Under the pieces are notes generated by a model. The model did not search any database. It saw only the letters and a list, made by a program, of their open reading frames with translations, and was not told the DNA's origin. Positions 1-6,896 of a stretch of 22,414 nt of DNA are shown one piece after another. The translations under genes and the position numbers were made by a program. Within the stretch, counting starts at the first letter, position 1; the number at the start of each line of letters is the position of its first letter. This DNA comes from a bacterium (GTDB lineage: Bacteria > CAIJMQ01 > JAADFP01): contig JALUVB010000246.1 of NCBI GenBank assembly GCA_027021085.1, forward strand, positions 1 to 22,414, given 5' to 3'.

Positions 1-6
1 CCTGTC

Positions 7-26
7 ATGCCTGCGGAAGCAGGCAT
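7..26. repeat. REP-like hairpin, GGAA-loop variant
   Basis: An 8-bp perfect stem (ATGCCTGC / GCAGGCAT) closes a GGAA tetraloop, flanked by TGTC on the left and CCAGG on the right. A near-identical copy lies at 19137-19156, and a covarying relative lies at 19252-19271. This resembles the short dispersed REP-type palindromes common in bacterial intergenic DNA. Confidence 0.8.
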
Positions 27-33
27 CCAGGAT

Positions 34-61
34 TTTAGACCGTAGACTTTAGACTATAGAC
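34..61. repeat. Heptamer array, NNTAGAC type (4 units)
   Basis: Four in-phase 7-mers follow the hairpin directly: TTTAGAC, CGTAGAC, TTTAGAC, TATAGAC. The same order (hairpin, then four TAGAC heptads) recurs at 19137-19191. No coding potential is visible. Confidence 0.8.
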
Positions 62-68
62 CGGGAGG

Positions 69-135
69 ATAGTGAACAGTAGTTAGTAGCGGGTAGCGAG
101 GGAAGATAGTAAATAGTAAACAGTGAATAGTAAGT
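69..135. repeat. Heptamer array, AGTRA type
   Basis: A degenerate 7-bp array with units such as ATAGTGA, ACAGTAG, TTAGTAG and CGGGTAG, then AAATAGT, AAACAGT and GAATAGT. Comparable arrays follow the TAGAC heptads at 17983 and 19207. Confidence 0.7.
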
Positions 136-162
136 TGGTCCCCCGCATCATGTGTCTTTCCC

Positions 163-197
163 GTCTAATGTCTAAAGTCTGATGTCTATAGTCTAAC
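163..197. repeat. Inverted heptamer array, GTCTNNN type (5 units)
   Basis: Five in-phase units: GTCTAAT, GTCTAAA, GTCTGAT, GTCTATA, GTCTAAC. They are the reverse complement of the NNTAGAC heptads at 34-61, so the two arrays form a loose inverted repeat around the AGTRA array. Confidence 0.8.
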
Positions 198-213
198 ATG
201 GGGGAATAGGCAC

Positions 214-229
214 CCCGGCATGCGCCGGG
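214..229. repeat. GC-rich hairpin
   Basis: A 6-bp stem CCCGGC / GCCGGG with an ATGC loop. It is flanked by the GTCT heptads and the AACT heptads and looks like a second type of REP palindrome. It has no T-run that would make it a clear terminator. Confidence 0.6.
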
Positions 230-230
230 A

Positions 231-265
231 CAACTAATAACTGGCAACTAATAACTCGCAACTCT
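231..265. repeat. Heptamer array, NAACTNN type (5 units)
   Basis: Five in-phase 7-mers: CAACTAA, TAACTGG, CAACTAA, TAACTCG, CAACTCT. It completes the 1-304 block, in which I see no gene, only hairpins and period-7 arrays. Confidence 0.75.
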
Positions 266-304
266 TGGACTTTAGAACATAGTCTGCCTACAGTGGAAAC
301 AGTA

Positions 305-1531
305 TTAGCCTGAGGGTTTGAGTAAACCGGATACTTCCACAGGTTTCCCCCGGGCTATGGATTTATTTGCAGCAATCCCTATCAGAATAGACATCGCTCC
401 TGCCCGGGAGTCAGCCATCAATCCCAATGGGTCTGGCAGGTCATTAACAAAGAGCATACGCAACAAGCGTTCATCCCCACCGCCGTGGCCGCCTGTAGGC
501 TTGGTAAATTCATAGGTGACACTATTTTCTTCCCGGTCATAGCAGCGGATATAGTGAAAAGGTTCAGACGCTCTATTGCCGCTATGGTATTCTTCTAATT
601 CAAGCCTTCCGCCGGTGCCGTTTATACTCATTTTCCAGCCCTCATAAGGAGAATGGGCAATGAGAGAGTAATTCAAAAATGTTCCCTGTCTATAGCGTAC
701 ATTTACCGACATGGTGTCTTCAATATCAATCTCGGAGCTAAAAACACAGCCGTCCCGGTAGTACTTATCCACAGCTTCAGCATCCAGATAAAGCCCTTTC
801 ATCTTCTCTCCGGCCCGGGTTATATCCCAGTAGAACTCGCAGGTTTTCTTGTATTTGCAGGTTAAACACCGTTCCCCTCGTTCTCTGCGGGTGGGGCCGT
901 AGAACCTGCGACTGCCAAAGGCAAAGACTACATCCGGTTCATCCTCCAGAAACCAGTTAACCAAATCAAAGTGATGCGTAGCCTTATGCACCAGAAGCCC
1001 GCCTGAATTCTCTTTTCTGCGATGCCAGCGTCTGAAATAATCTGCTCCGTGCCTGGTGTCTAACATCCATTCAAAATGTATGGAAAGTATCTTACCTACT
1101 TTACCCTGCCGAAGCAGTTCCTTGGCTTTGGTGCAGTAAGGGGCATGACGATAGTTAAAGGTAACAGTAACTTTTTTCCCGCTTTCTTTTTCGGCAGCGA
1201 GAATTGCCCTGCATTTTTCCTCATCTATAGTCATTGGTTTTTCACTAATTACATCGACACCTGCTTTCAGGGAGGCAATAATGTACTGGTGGTGGTAACA
1301 GTCAATAGTGGTAACAATGACACAATCGGGCTTTTGTTCCTTTAACATCTCTTGAAAATCCGTGTAAGCAGGGATGGAAGTTTTTAACTGCTGATTAAAG
1401 AATTCCATGCGTTTATGGTTGGGGTCAAAAATTCCCACTAACCGGGCATAATTAGAAAAGTTTGCCACTATCGGTTTAGCAAACATATCCAGGGCCCTGT
1501 CAGAACAACCGGCTATAACATATCTTTTCAT
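305..1531 (-). CDS. Gfo/Idh/MocA family oxidoreductase
   Basis: A 408-residue predicted NAD(P)-dependent sugar or sugar-derivative dehydrogenase; the substrate cannot be told from sequence. The N-terminal Rossmann fold begins MKRYVIAGCSDRA, where the dinucleotide loop is AGCSDR rather than a textbook GxGxxG. The family EKP signature is at about 97-99, and an HKATHHFDLVNWF helix at about 182-194 holds likely active-site histidines. A cysteine cluster (C222, C225, C231, with C262 downstream) matches a Cys-rich insertion seen in part of this family and may bind metal or be structural. The start is well placed, with AAGGAG 6 bases before ATG. It follows hypB on the same strand and may be the last gene of that string, or have its own weak promoter in the AT-rich gap. 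No partner sugar genes are nearby. Confidence 0.9.
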   Translation of the reverse strand: MKRYVIAGCSDRALDMFAKPIVANFSNYARLVGIFDPNHKRMEFFNQQLKTSIPAYTDFQEMLKEQKPDCVIVTTIDCYHHQYIIASLKAGVDVISEKPMTIDEEKCRAILAAEKESGKKVTVTFNYRHAPYCTKAKELLRQGKVGKILSIHFEWMLDTRHGADYFRRWHRRKENSGGLLVHKATHHFDLVNWFLEDEPDVVFAFGSRRFYGPTRRERGERCLTCKYKKTCEFYWDITRAGEKMKGLYLDAEAVDKYYRDGCVFSSEIDIEDTMSVNVRYRQGTFLNYSLIAHSPYEGWKMSINGTGGRLELEEYHSGNRASEPFHYIRCYDREENSVTYEFTKPTGGHGGGDERLLRMLFVNDLPDPLGLMADSRAGAMSILIGIAANKSIARGKPVEVSGLLKPSG

Positions 1532-1604
1532 TTAATCTCCTTTCGATTTTTCACCTTGTATAATTCCACAAATGGTATCATATTTCTAAATAATCAGATA
1601 AAAC

Positions 1605-2246
1605 CTAAGCGATGAATCTTCTTATGTATTCAATCCACCCGGAGAAGCCTTCTCCGCTTAAAGAGGAAAGAGGAAACACTTTCAAGTCAGGATTTATCTT
1701 TTTTGCTTCTTCAATTATTCCTTTCATATCTACCTTTAAATGAGGAAGGAGGTCAATCTTGTTAATAATTAACACCTGGGAACTCTTAAAAGAGAGAGGA
1801 TACTTAAGAGGTTTGTGTTCCCCCTCCGTAAGAGAAAGGACGATTATCCTGAGGTCTTCCCCCAATCTAAATTCTGCCGGACAGACTAAGTTCCCCACGT
1901 TTTCGATAAAAATTATTTTTTTGTTGTTAAGGGTTAAGTTCTGCAAAGATTCCTTTATCATGTTGGCATCCAGGTGACAGGCTCCCTGAGTATTTATTTG
2001 CACCACCTCGGCCCCCATGCAGTAAACTCTTTCTGCATCGTAAGTGGTAGAAATATCACCTTCAATTATCCCGATTTCTTCCGGGGATAAGTAAGTGAGC
2101 GTCTTCTCCAGCAAACTCGTTTTGCCAGAACCCGGCGAACCAATAATATTTACAAGTTTTACCCCTTGTTCCCTTAACACTTCCCTTACTTCATCCGCAA
2201 TAGACTCGTTTGCCTCAAGAATGGGCTTCAATACTTTTATCTTCAT
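1605..2246 (-). CDS. hypB: Hydrogenase/urease nickel incorporation GTPase HypB
   Basis: HypB is a SIMIBI-class GTPase that works with HypA to deliver nickel to [NiFe]-hydrogenase precursors in the cytoplasm. With the start chosen here the protein has 213 residues. Visible motifs are Walker A GSPGSGKT at 36-43, GDISTTYD near 63-70, the G-domain metal ligands Cys90-His91 (TQGACHLDA), Cys122 in NLVCPAEF, and NKID at 162-165. The His-rich and CxxCGC N-terminal nickel-storage segments of some HypB proteins are absent. I start at 2246 (MKIKVLKPILE) because AAGGAG sits 6 bases upstream; an upstream in-frame ATG at 2261 would read through that ribosome binding site. The gene overlaps hypA by 32 bases, implying translational coupling. 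Confidence 0.95.
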   Translation of the reverse strand: MKIKVLKPILEANESIADEVREVLREQGVKLVNIIGSPGSGKTSLLEKTLTYLSPEEIGIIEGDISTTYDAERVYCMGAEVVQINTQGACHLDANMIKESLQNLTLNNKKIIFIENVGNLVCPAEFRLGEDLRIIVLSLTEGEHKPLKYPLSFKSSQVLIINKIDLLPHLKVDMKGIIEEAKKINPDLKVFPLSSLSGEGFSGWIEYIRRFIA

Positions 2247-2502
2247 TTTTTTCTCCTTCAATGCTTTCTATATACATCTCCTGAATAATATCCTCCTGCT
2301 CTATTTTTTCTACTTTCAGGTTAACTCCCTTAATCCAGGGTTCGTTGGCAATACAATGCAAGGCGAACTTGAGGGATTCCTCATTTACGCAGCTCCATAT
2401 CCCCAGCTTGATTGTTATCCCGGTAACCCGGCTGAGTGAATTTTCCTGTGCCACCCGCCGGGTAATATTTAATATATTGTTAGCTAAGGTAAGTTCATGC
2501 AT
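2215..2502 (-). CDS. hypA: Hydrogenase nickel chaperone HypA, short form lacking the zinc domain
   Basis: HypA partners HypB in nickel insertion into NiFe hydrogenase. The 95-residue product has the family N-terminus MHELTLANNIL (His2 and Glu3 are the nickel-site residues) and the following helix and strands, ITIKLGIWSCVNEESLKFAL and NLKVEKIE. The typical HypA of about 113-118 residues then has a zinc ribbon with two CxxC motifs. Here the chain ends in an acidic tail with no cysteines (only C38 and C50 exist). Reading all three frames of the 3' region shows no CxxC, so a simple frameshift does not explain the loss. It overlaps the protease gene by 19 bases and hypB by 32. GAGG lies about 10 bases before the ATG. 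Confidence 0.88.
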   Translation of the reverse strand: MHELTLANNILNITRRVAQENSLSRVTGITIKLGIWSCVNEESLKFALHCIANEPWIKGVNLKVEKIEQEDIIQEMYIESIEGEKNEDKSIEAHS

Positions 2503-2996
2503 TCCTTTATATCCTCTATGAATTTCTCTATGCCTTTTTTTATCTCAAAACTCACCTCTTCCCCCAGGTCCAGGTTTTTGGGTTCTATGCCCAAGAAGAG
2601 CACTTTTTTCCCCAGGGTATTCAGATACTCAATCAGAGCCGGGGAAAAACTATGCGTGAATCCATAACCTTTTAACTTTTCCGGATTAATAAAAGCTATC
2701 TCTCCTGCCTTACCCCCGAAATAGCAGGCATCAACAAATACAACAATTTCTGCATTAGAAAGTTTACCCAGAAAATTCTCCGGCGCCACTCCGGCAATTA
2801 AAAACTTCCAGGATGGGAGCCCGGGTGGGTGGGAGTAGTTTTGGTGTGAAAATACGCCGGACAGCTCTCTTACCAGGAAAACACCGGCTCCGTCGTCGCC
2901 CTTCAATTCGTTTCCCAGCCCCACAAAAATAGCACTGCTGTGGGAAAGTTCTTTCAGGTATTCCTGTGCACTACAATTTGAAATGGGAGAATCCAT
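2484..2996 (-). CDS. hycI: Hydrogenase maturation protease, HycI-like
   Basis: An endopeptidase (170 residues) that removes the C-terminal extension of the NiFe-hydrogenase large subunit after nickel is inserted. The nickel-sensing motifs are present: VGLGNELKGDDGAG near 25-38, VDACYFGGKAGEI with Asp89, and THSFSP with His115. The GVAPENFLGKL and LFLGIEPKNLDL segments are closer to HycI, which processes group 4 membrane-bound (formate hydrogenlyase/energy-converting) hydrogenases, than to HyaD/HybD. The subgroup is inferred from these motifs. It sits 18 bp after ftsK and overlaps hypA by 19 bases, forming a maturation trio without hydrogenase subunits in view. The ribosome binding site is weak. 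Confidence 0.88.
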   Translation of the reverse strand: MDSPISNCSAQEYLKELSHSSAIFVGLGNELKGDDGAGVFLVRELSGVFSHQNYSHPPGLPSWKFLIAGVAPENFLGKLSNAEIVVFVDACYFGGKAGEIAFINPEKLKGYGFTHSFSPALIEYLNTLGKKVLFLGIEPKNLDLGEEVSFEIKKGIEKFIEDIKECMNLP

Positions 2997-3014
2997 GTGT
3001 TATACCCTGAAAGT

Positions 3015-5117
3015 CTATTTATTATCTCCTTTACTGAGTTCCTGGAGGTATGCCTCGCTAACTAATATTTCCCTGGGTTTTGAACCCCGGGCTGGCCCCA
3101 CTATTCCTTTCTTCTCCATAAGGTCTATCAGCCTCCCTGCTCTGGCATAGCCAATTCGCATTCTTCGCTGAAGGTTAGAGGCAGAAGCCATACCGGTAAC
3201 GAAAATAACTTTTACTGCCTCTTTAAAAAGAGGGTCATTTTCGGCTGGCAGTTCATCCTCCGTCTCTTTTTCTTCTTCAAAATCAAGCGTTTTTTCATGT
3301 TCAACTTTACCCGTTTTTGCCCAGTAGTCCACCACACTTTCAATTTCCTCCTCGGTTACCAGGCACCCCTGCGCCCTTACAGGCTTGGAAGAGCCGGCAG
3401 GAAGGTAGAGCATATCTCCTTTTCCCAGAAGTTTTTCTGCTCCGCTCATGTCCAGAATAGTGCGGGAATCTACTTTGGAGGAAACCTGGAAAGAGAGCCG
3501 GCAGGGGAAATTAGCCTTAATTACGCCGGTGACCACATCTACTGAGGGTCTTTGCGTGGCAAGAATCAGGTGTATCCCGGCTGCCCGCGACAATTGTGCA
3601 AGGCGCATAATGGAATCCTCCACCTGCCGGGAAGCTACTGCCATAAGGTCTGCCAGTTCATCAATGATAACCACAATATACGGTATTTTCTCTTCTGGGT
3701 TGCCTTCCTTTTCCATGAGACGATTAAATTTATCCACATCCCGCACCCCTGCTTCTGCCAAGGTCTGGTACCTTCCTTCCATCTCCTCCACTATCCATTG
3801 CAGGGATTTTGCCGCTCCTTTTCCGCTGGTAATAATGGGAGCATAGAGATGTGGAATGCGGGAAAAGGGGGTAAGTTCTACCATTTTGGGGTCTACCAGG
3901 AGAAGTTTTACTTCGTAAGGAAAGGCCTGGAAAAGTAAACTCATTACCAGCGAATGCAGGCAGACGGTTTTGCCCGAACCGGTAGTCCCGGCAATAAGAA
4001 GGTGAGGCATTTCCTTGAGATTTCCCACAATGGGATTTCCCCTTATATCCTTGCCGAGGGCAAGGGTGAGTTTGGAGGAAGCATTTTGAAACTGCGGGGA
4101 GGAGAGTATCTCTTTCAAATAGACAAGACGAGGAACCGGGTTGGGAATCTCTATCCCCAGGGCTGCTTTTCCCGGGATAGGAGAAACGATTCTTAGGCTC
4201 TGTGCCTGGAGGGCAAGAGCTATATCATCAGCCAAAGCAGTGATTTGATGTACTTTTATCCCTGTCCCTGGTTTCACTTCGTAGCTGGTTATTACAGGCC
4301 CCCGGTGCACTTCCACTACCTCTCCCTTCAGCCCAAACTCCTTCAGAACGCTCTCCAATCTGCGGGCATTATCCTGCACAAAAGCATCGTCTTCCTTTTG
4401 CAGGGGAGGAGGGTCTTTGAGCAAGGAAAGAGGCGGTAAGCCCATTGTTTCTTCTGTTATTTCCTTTCCGGAAAAATCTTCCCCTATCTTTTGTTTCTCC
4501 GGTTTTCTGGGAGATGCCTTTTTAATCTTCTTTCTGGGTGAAGCAGGAGATTTGCTCAATTTAAATTTGAACCGGGGCATGCTAATCCCTTCCAGGGGAA
4601 AAGCAAGTGCTGTACCAAGGATAAGCAACAAAAACCCAAAAATAGGAGTGCCGATTGTTCCTAAATAGGGAGAAAACAGTTTTACCAGTGCATAACCCAC
4701 TATTCCACCGGAGAAAGAGGTGTTCTCAAAAATCTTTCCCCAGGAAAAGGTCGGAAGGGAGAAAAAAGAAGCAAGGAGAGCAAGAGAAACAATCAGGCAC
4801 AGGTACCCCCCTATCCTCTTTCTTCTTTCTACCTGTAACTCCTCCCGGAAAAGTGCTGCCATTCTTAAAAAGAGCCAGAAAACCACGAAATACCCTGCCC
4901 AGCCTAAAAGGAAGAAAAGCCAGAACCCCACCCAGTTTCCTACTATTCCTATAAGATTACTGACTTTCGCAGAGGATGGATAAGAGAGGAAAGAGACTTC
5001 TTCCGGGTGAAAGGTGATTAGACTAAGCAACAAGGAGCTGCCAACAAAGAGATAAATACTTCCTTCTACAATCCTCCTGGATCTTCCTTTAACTATCTCT
5101 TTCCCGAACTGCCCCAT
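3015..5117 (-). CDS. ftsK: DNA translocase FtsK/SpoIIIE
   Basis: A membrane-anchored hexameric ATPase that pumps chromosome ends through the division septum. The 700-residue protein has four or five N-terminal membrane segments (about 20-37, 55-90, 103-120 and 137-174). A short Lys/Pro-rich linker (about 185-240) follows, then the alpha/beta motor. Walker A GTTGSGKT is at 377-384 and Walker B VIIDELAD at 483-490, followed by the LSRAAGIHLILATQRP segment. The C-terminal gamma winged helix (about 628-686) includes the MRIGYARAGRLIDLME DNA-recognition region that reads orienting KOPS/SRS-type sequences. The length is nearer SpoIIIE than the long-linker E. coli FtsK. Its start overlaps dut by 25 bases, so it is probably co-transcribed with the M16 peptidase and dut. 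Confidence 0.97.
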   Translation of the reverse strand: MGQFGKEIVKGRSRRIVEGSIYLFVGSSLLLSLITFHPEEVSFLSYPSSAKVSNLIGIVGNWVGFWLFFLLGWAGYFVVFWLFLRMAALFREELQVERRKRIGGYLCLIVSLALLASFFSLPTFSWGKIFENTSFSGGIVGYALVKLFSPYLGTIGTPIFGFLLLILGTALAFPLEGISMPRFKFKLSKSPASPRKKIKKASPRKPEKQKIGEDFSGKEITEETMGLPPLSLLKDPPPLQKEDDAFVQDNARRLESVLKEFGLKGEVVEVHRGPVITSYEVKPGTGIKVHQITALADDIALALQAQSLRIVSPIPGKAALGIEIPNPVPRLVYLKEILSSPQFQNASSKLTLALGKDIRGNPIVGNLKEMPHLLIAGTTGSGKTVCLHSLVMSLLFQAFPYEVKLLLVDPKMVELTPFSRIPHLYAPIITSGKGAAKSLQWIVEEMEGRYQTLAEAGVRDVDKFNRLMEKEGNPEEKIPYIVVIIDELADLMAVASRQVEDSIMRLAQLSRAAGIHLILATQRPSVDVVTGVIKANFPCRLSFQVSSKVDSRTILDMSGAEKLLGKGDMLYLPAGSSKPVRAQGCLVTEEEIESVVDYWAKTGKVEHEKTLDFEEEKETEDELPAENDPLFKEAVKVIFVTGMASASNLQRRMRIGYARAGRLIDLMEKKGIVGPARGSKPREILVSEAYLQELSKGDNK

Positions 5118-5533
5118 CCCTTATCTCCGCGAGAAGTATCGGTTAATGCCCCTTCTTCTAATTTTACCTGCGTTACAGGCAAAATAAGAATCTGGGCAAT
5201 TCTATCTCCCTGGCGTACAGTAAATTTTTCCTTGTCTGTGTTAAGAAGTACTACGCCCACCTCCCCCCTGTATCCTGAATCAATGACGCCTGCCAGGGTA
5301 TGCAATCCATGCTTTAAAGCCATGCCACTGCGGTCTTTAACAATTCCCACGTACCCGGGTGGAATAGCTAACTTAATCCCGGTGGGAATAAGTTTCCTTT
5401 CTCCCGGGAGCAAGACAGCGGTAATGCGAGACCTCAGATCAAGCCCTGCATCGTACGGATGAGCATAGGCAGGAAGAGGCAGACCTATCTCTTCCGCTTC
5501 CGGTATTCTTTCTACCTTTACTACAATCTCCAT
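5093..5533 (-). CDS. dut: dUTP diphosphatase (dUTPase)
   Basis: Hydrolyses dUTP to dUMP and pyrophosphate, which limits uracil incorporation and feeds dTMP synthesis. The 146-residue length fits the homotrimeric family, and all five motifs are present: DAGLDL at 28-33, DRSGMA at 67-72, AGVIDSGYRG at 81-90 (catalytic Asp85, Tyr88), RQGDRIAQ at 107-114 and the C-terminal arm RGDKGWGSSG at 135-144. In that arm Trp replaces the usual Phe that stacks on uracil. It overlaps the upstream M16 gene by 13 bases and the downstream ftsK by 25, so the three form a coupled set. Confidence 0.97.
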   Translation of the reverse strand: MEIVVKVERIPEAEEIGLPLPAYAHPYDAGLDLRSRITAVLLPGERKLIPTGIKLAIPPGYVGIVKDRSGMALKHGLHTLAGVIDSGYRGEVGVVLLNTDKEKFTVRQGDRIAQILILPVTQVKLEEGALTDTSRGDKGWGSSGKR

Positions 5534-6780
5534 TCTTCCTCTCCCAAATATTCTCTTAATCCTTCTTTTCCTAAAAAAGCAACATTTAAGAATTCATCTC
5601 TTATCAGTGAACGGGCGATATTTTCCACATCTTCCTTCTTAACTTTATTTATTTTTTCCAGTACTTCTTCCAATTCAAATAGTCTTGAGTAATAAAACTC
5701 ATTGTAGGCCAGACGGCTCATGCGTGATTGAGTGCTTTCCAATCCCAGGACGAGGTTCCCCTTAATAAATTCTTTGCTTCTTTCCACTTCTTCCTCTTTT
5801 ACCCCCTCTTCTCTCAGCTTGATTACTTCCTCCATAACCAGGGAAAAGGCTTCCTTAACCCTTTCCCCCCTCGTGCCCCCATAAATTGCCAGCATGCCTG
5901 CCTGGAGGGTAGAGAGATGGAAGGAGAAAACTTCGTATACCAGGCCTTTATCCTCCCTTACTTTCTGGAAAAGGCGAGAACTCATGCCTCCACCCAATAT
6001 ATTTTCCATAACCAGGAAGGCAAATCTTAGGGGAGACCTCTGGGGGACCCCTTTAATACCCCAGAGAAAATGAACTTGTTCCAGGGGACGAGGAAGAAAC
6101 CGGATTTTTTTCCGGGGAGAAGGAACCGGGGGGAAATGGTTTGCGCCATTCCAGGAAAGAACCCCAAAATAGCGGAGAATAAGTTCTTTAACCACGGGGA
6201 ACTTAAAATCTCCTGCCACTGCAATGATAAAAGGTTGCGCGAAGTACTTTTCCCTGTATGTAGAAGTTATCTCTTCCCGGGTAAAGGATAAAATGTTTTT
6301 TTCCTCTCCCAGGATAGGAAACCCCAGGGGGGAACCTTCCCAGAAATTCCTGGTAAATACGTCGGAGAGAAATTCCTGGGGTGAATCACGGGAGCCTTTT
6401 ATTTCCTCTATAATAACTTCTTTTTCCTTCTCTATTGCTTCCTTTTCAAAGCGAGGGTGAAGGATAAGGTCAGAGAGAATGTCAACAGCCAGTTCCAGAT
6501 GTGAGGAAGGAATTTTTACCCAGAAACCGGAAAATTCTCTTCCGGTAAACCCGTCAATACTCCCTCCTACTGCTTCTATTGCTCCTACTATCTCTCTTGC
6601 TTCTCTGTTCCGGGTTCCTTTAAAGAGCAGATGTTCAATAAAATGGGAGATACCATTATTACTTTCATTTTCCCGTATACTGCCACAGGATATCCACACA
6701 CCTATGGAGACTGAGCTGTAATTAGGCAGCTCCTCGCCTACCAGGCGAATTCCGTTAGAAAGAATCTCTTTTTTCAGCAT
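5521..6780 (-). CDS. M16 family zinc metallopeptidase (processing-peptidase-like)
   Basis: A 419-residue single-unit M16B (pitrilysin/insulinase clan) peptidase. The inverted zinc motif HFIEH is at 46-50 and the distal Glu ligand falls in the EKEKEVIIEEIKG stretch about 75 residues later. A C-terminal inactive half carries the RLFQKVREDKGLVYEV segment. Relatives include B. subtilis MlpA (YmxG) and mitochondrial processing peptidase beta; the natural substrate is not predictable. Position immediately downstream of pnp on the same strand matches the pnp-mlpA order of Firmicutes and many other bacteria. A candidate promoter with TATAAT lies in the 116-bp gap before it, and GGGAGAG lies about 8 bases before the ATG. 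Its 3' end overlaps dut. Confidence 0.95.
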   Translation of the reverse strand: MLKKEILSNGIRLVGEELPNYSSVSIGVWISCGSIRENESNNGISHFIEHLLFKGTRNREAREIVGAIEAVGGSIDGFTGREFSGFWVKIPSSHLELAVDILSDLILHPRFEKEAIEKEKEVIIEEIKGSRDSPQEFLSDVFTRNFWEGSPLGFPILGEEKNILSFTREEITSTYREKYFAQPFIIAVAGDFKFPVVKELILRYFGVLSWNGANHFPPVPSPRKKIRFLPRPLEQVHFLWGIKGVPQRSPLRFAFLVMENILGGGMSSRLFQKVREDKGLVYEVFSFHLSTLQAGMLAIYGGTRGERVKEAFSLVMEEVIKLREEGVKEEEVERSKEFIKGNLVLGLESTQSRMSRLAYNEFYYSRLFELEEVLEKINKVKKEDVENIARSLIRDEFLNVAFLGKEGLREYLGEEEWRL

Positions 6781-6795
6781 CTAATTTCTCTCCCT

Positions 6796-6825
6796 ATTAT
6801 AGTCTAAAAAAGAGAAGAATGTAAT
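6796..6825 (-). promoter_or_regulatory. Candidate sigma70-type promoter for M16-dut-ftsK
   Basis: On the minus strand ATTACA (6820-6825), an 18-base spacer and a perfect TATAAT (6796-6801) lie in the pnp/M16 gap. The predicted start would leave a very short leader of about 9 bases before the ATG at 6780. The -35 box matches consensus only partly. Confidence 0.45.
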
Positions 6826-6896
6826 GGGTTTACCCGTGCTGCCATTTAGAAAAAGAACCATTAACAAGGAGAAATCTGTTTTCTTCTAATTTTTTC

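Noticed and set aside
1-265. Possible CRISPR array
   Set aside because: Units are 7 bp and contiguous, with no 20-40 bp repeats and spacers, and no cas genes are present.
2215-2320. Frameshift hiding the HypA zinc domain
   Set aside because: All three minus-strand frames were read; none contains CxxC in this stretch.
3448-3938. Two plus-strand open frames of about 130 residues opposite ftsK
   Set aside because: Antisense frames to the conserved motor domain, with no recognisable domain.
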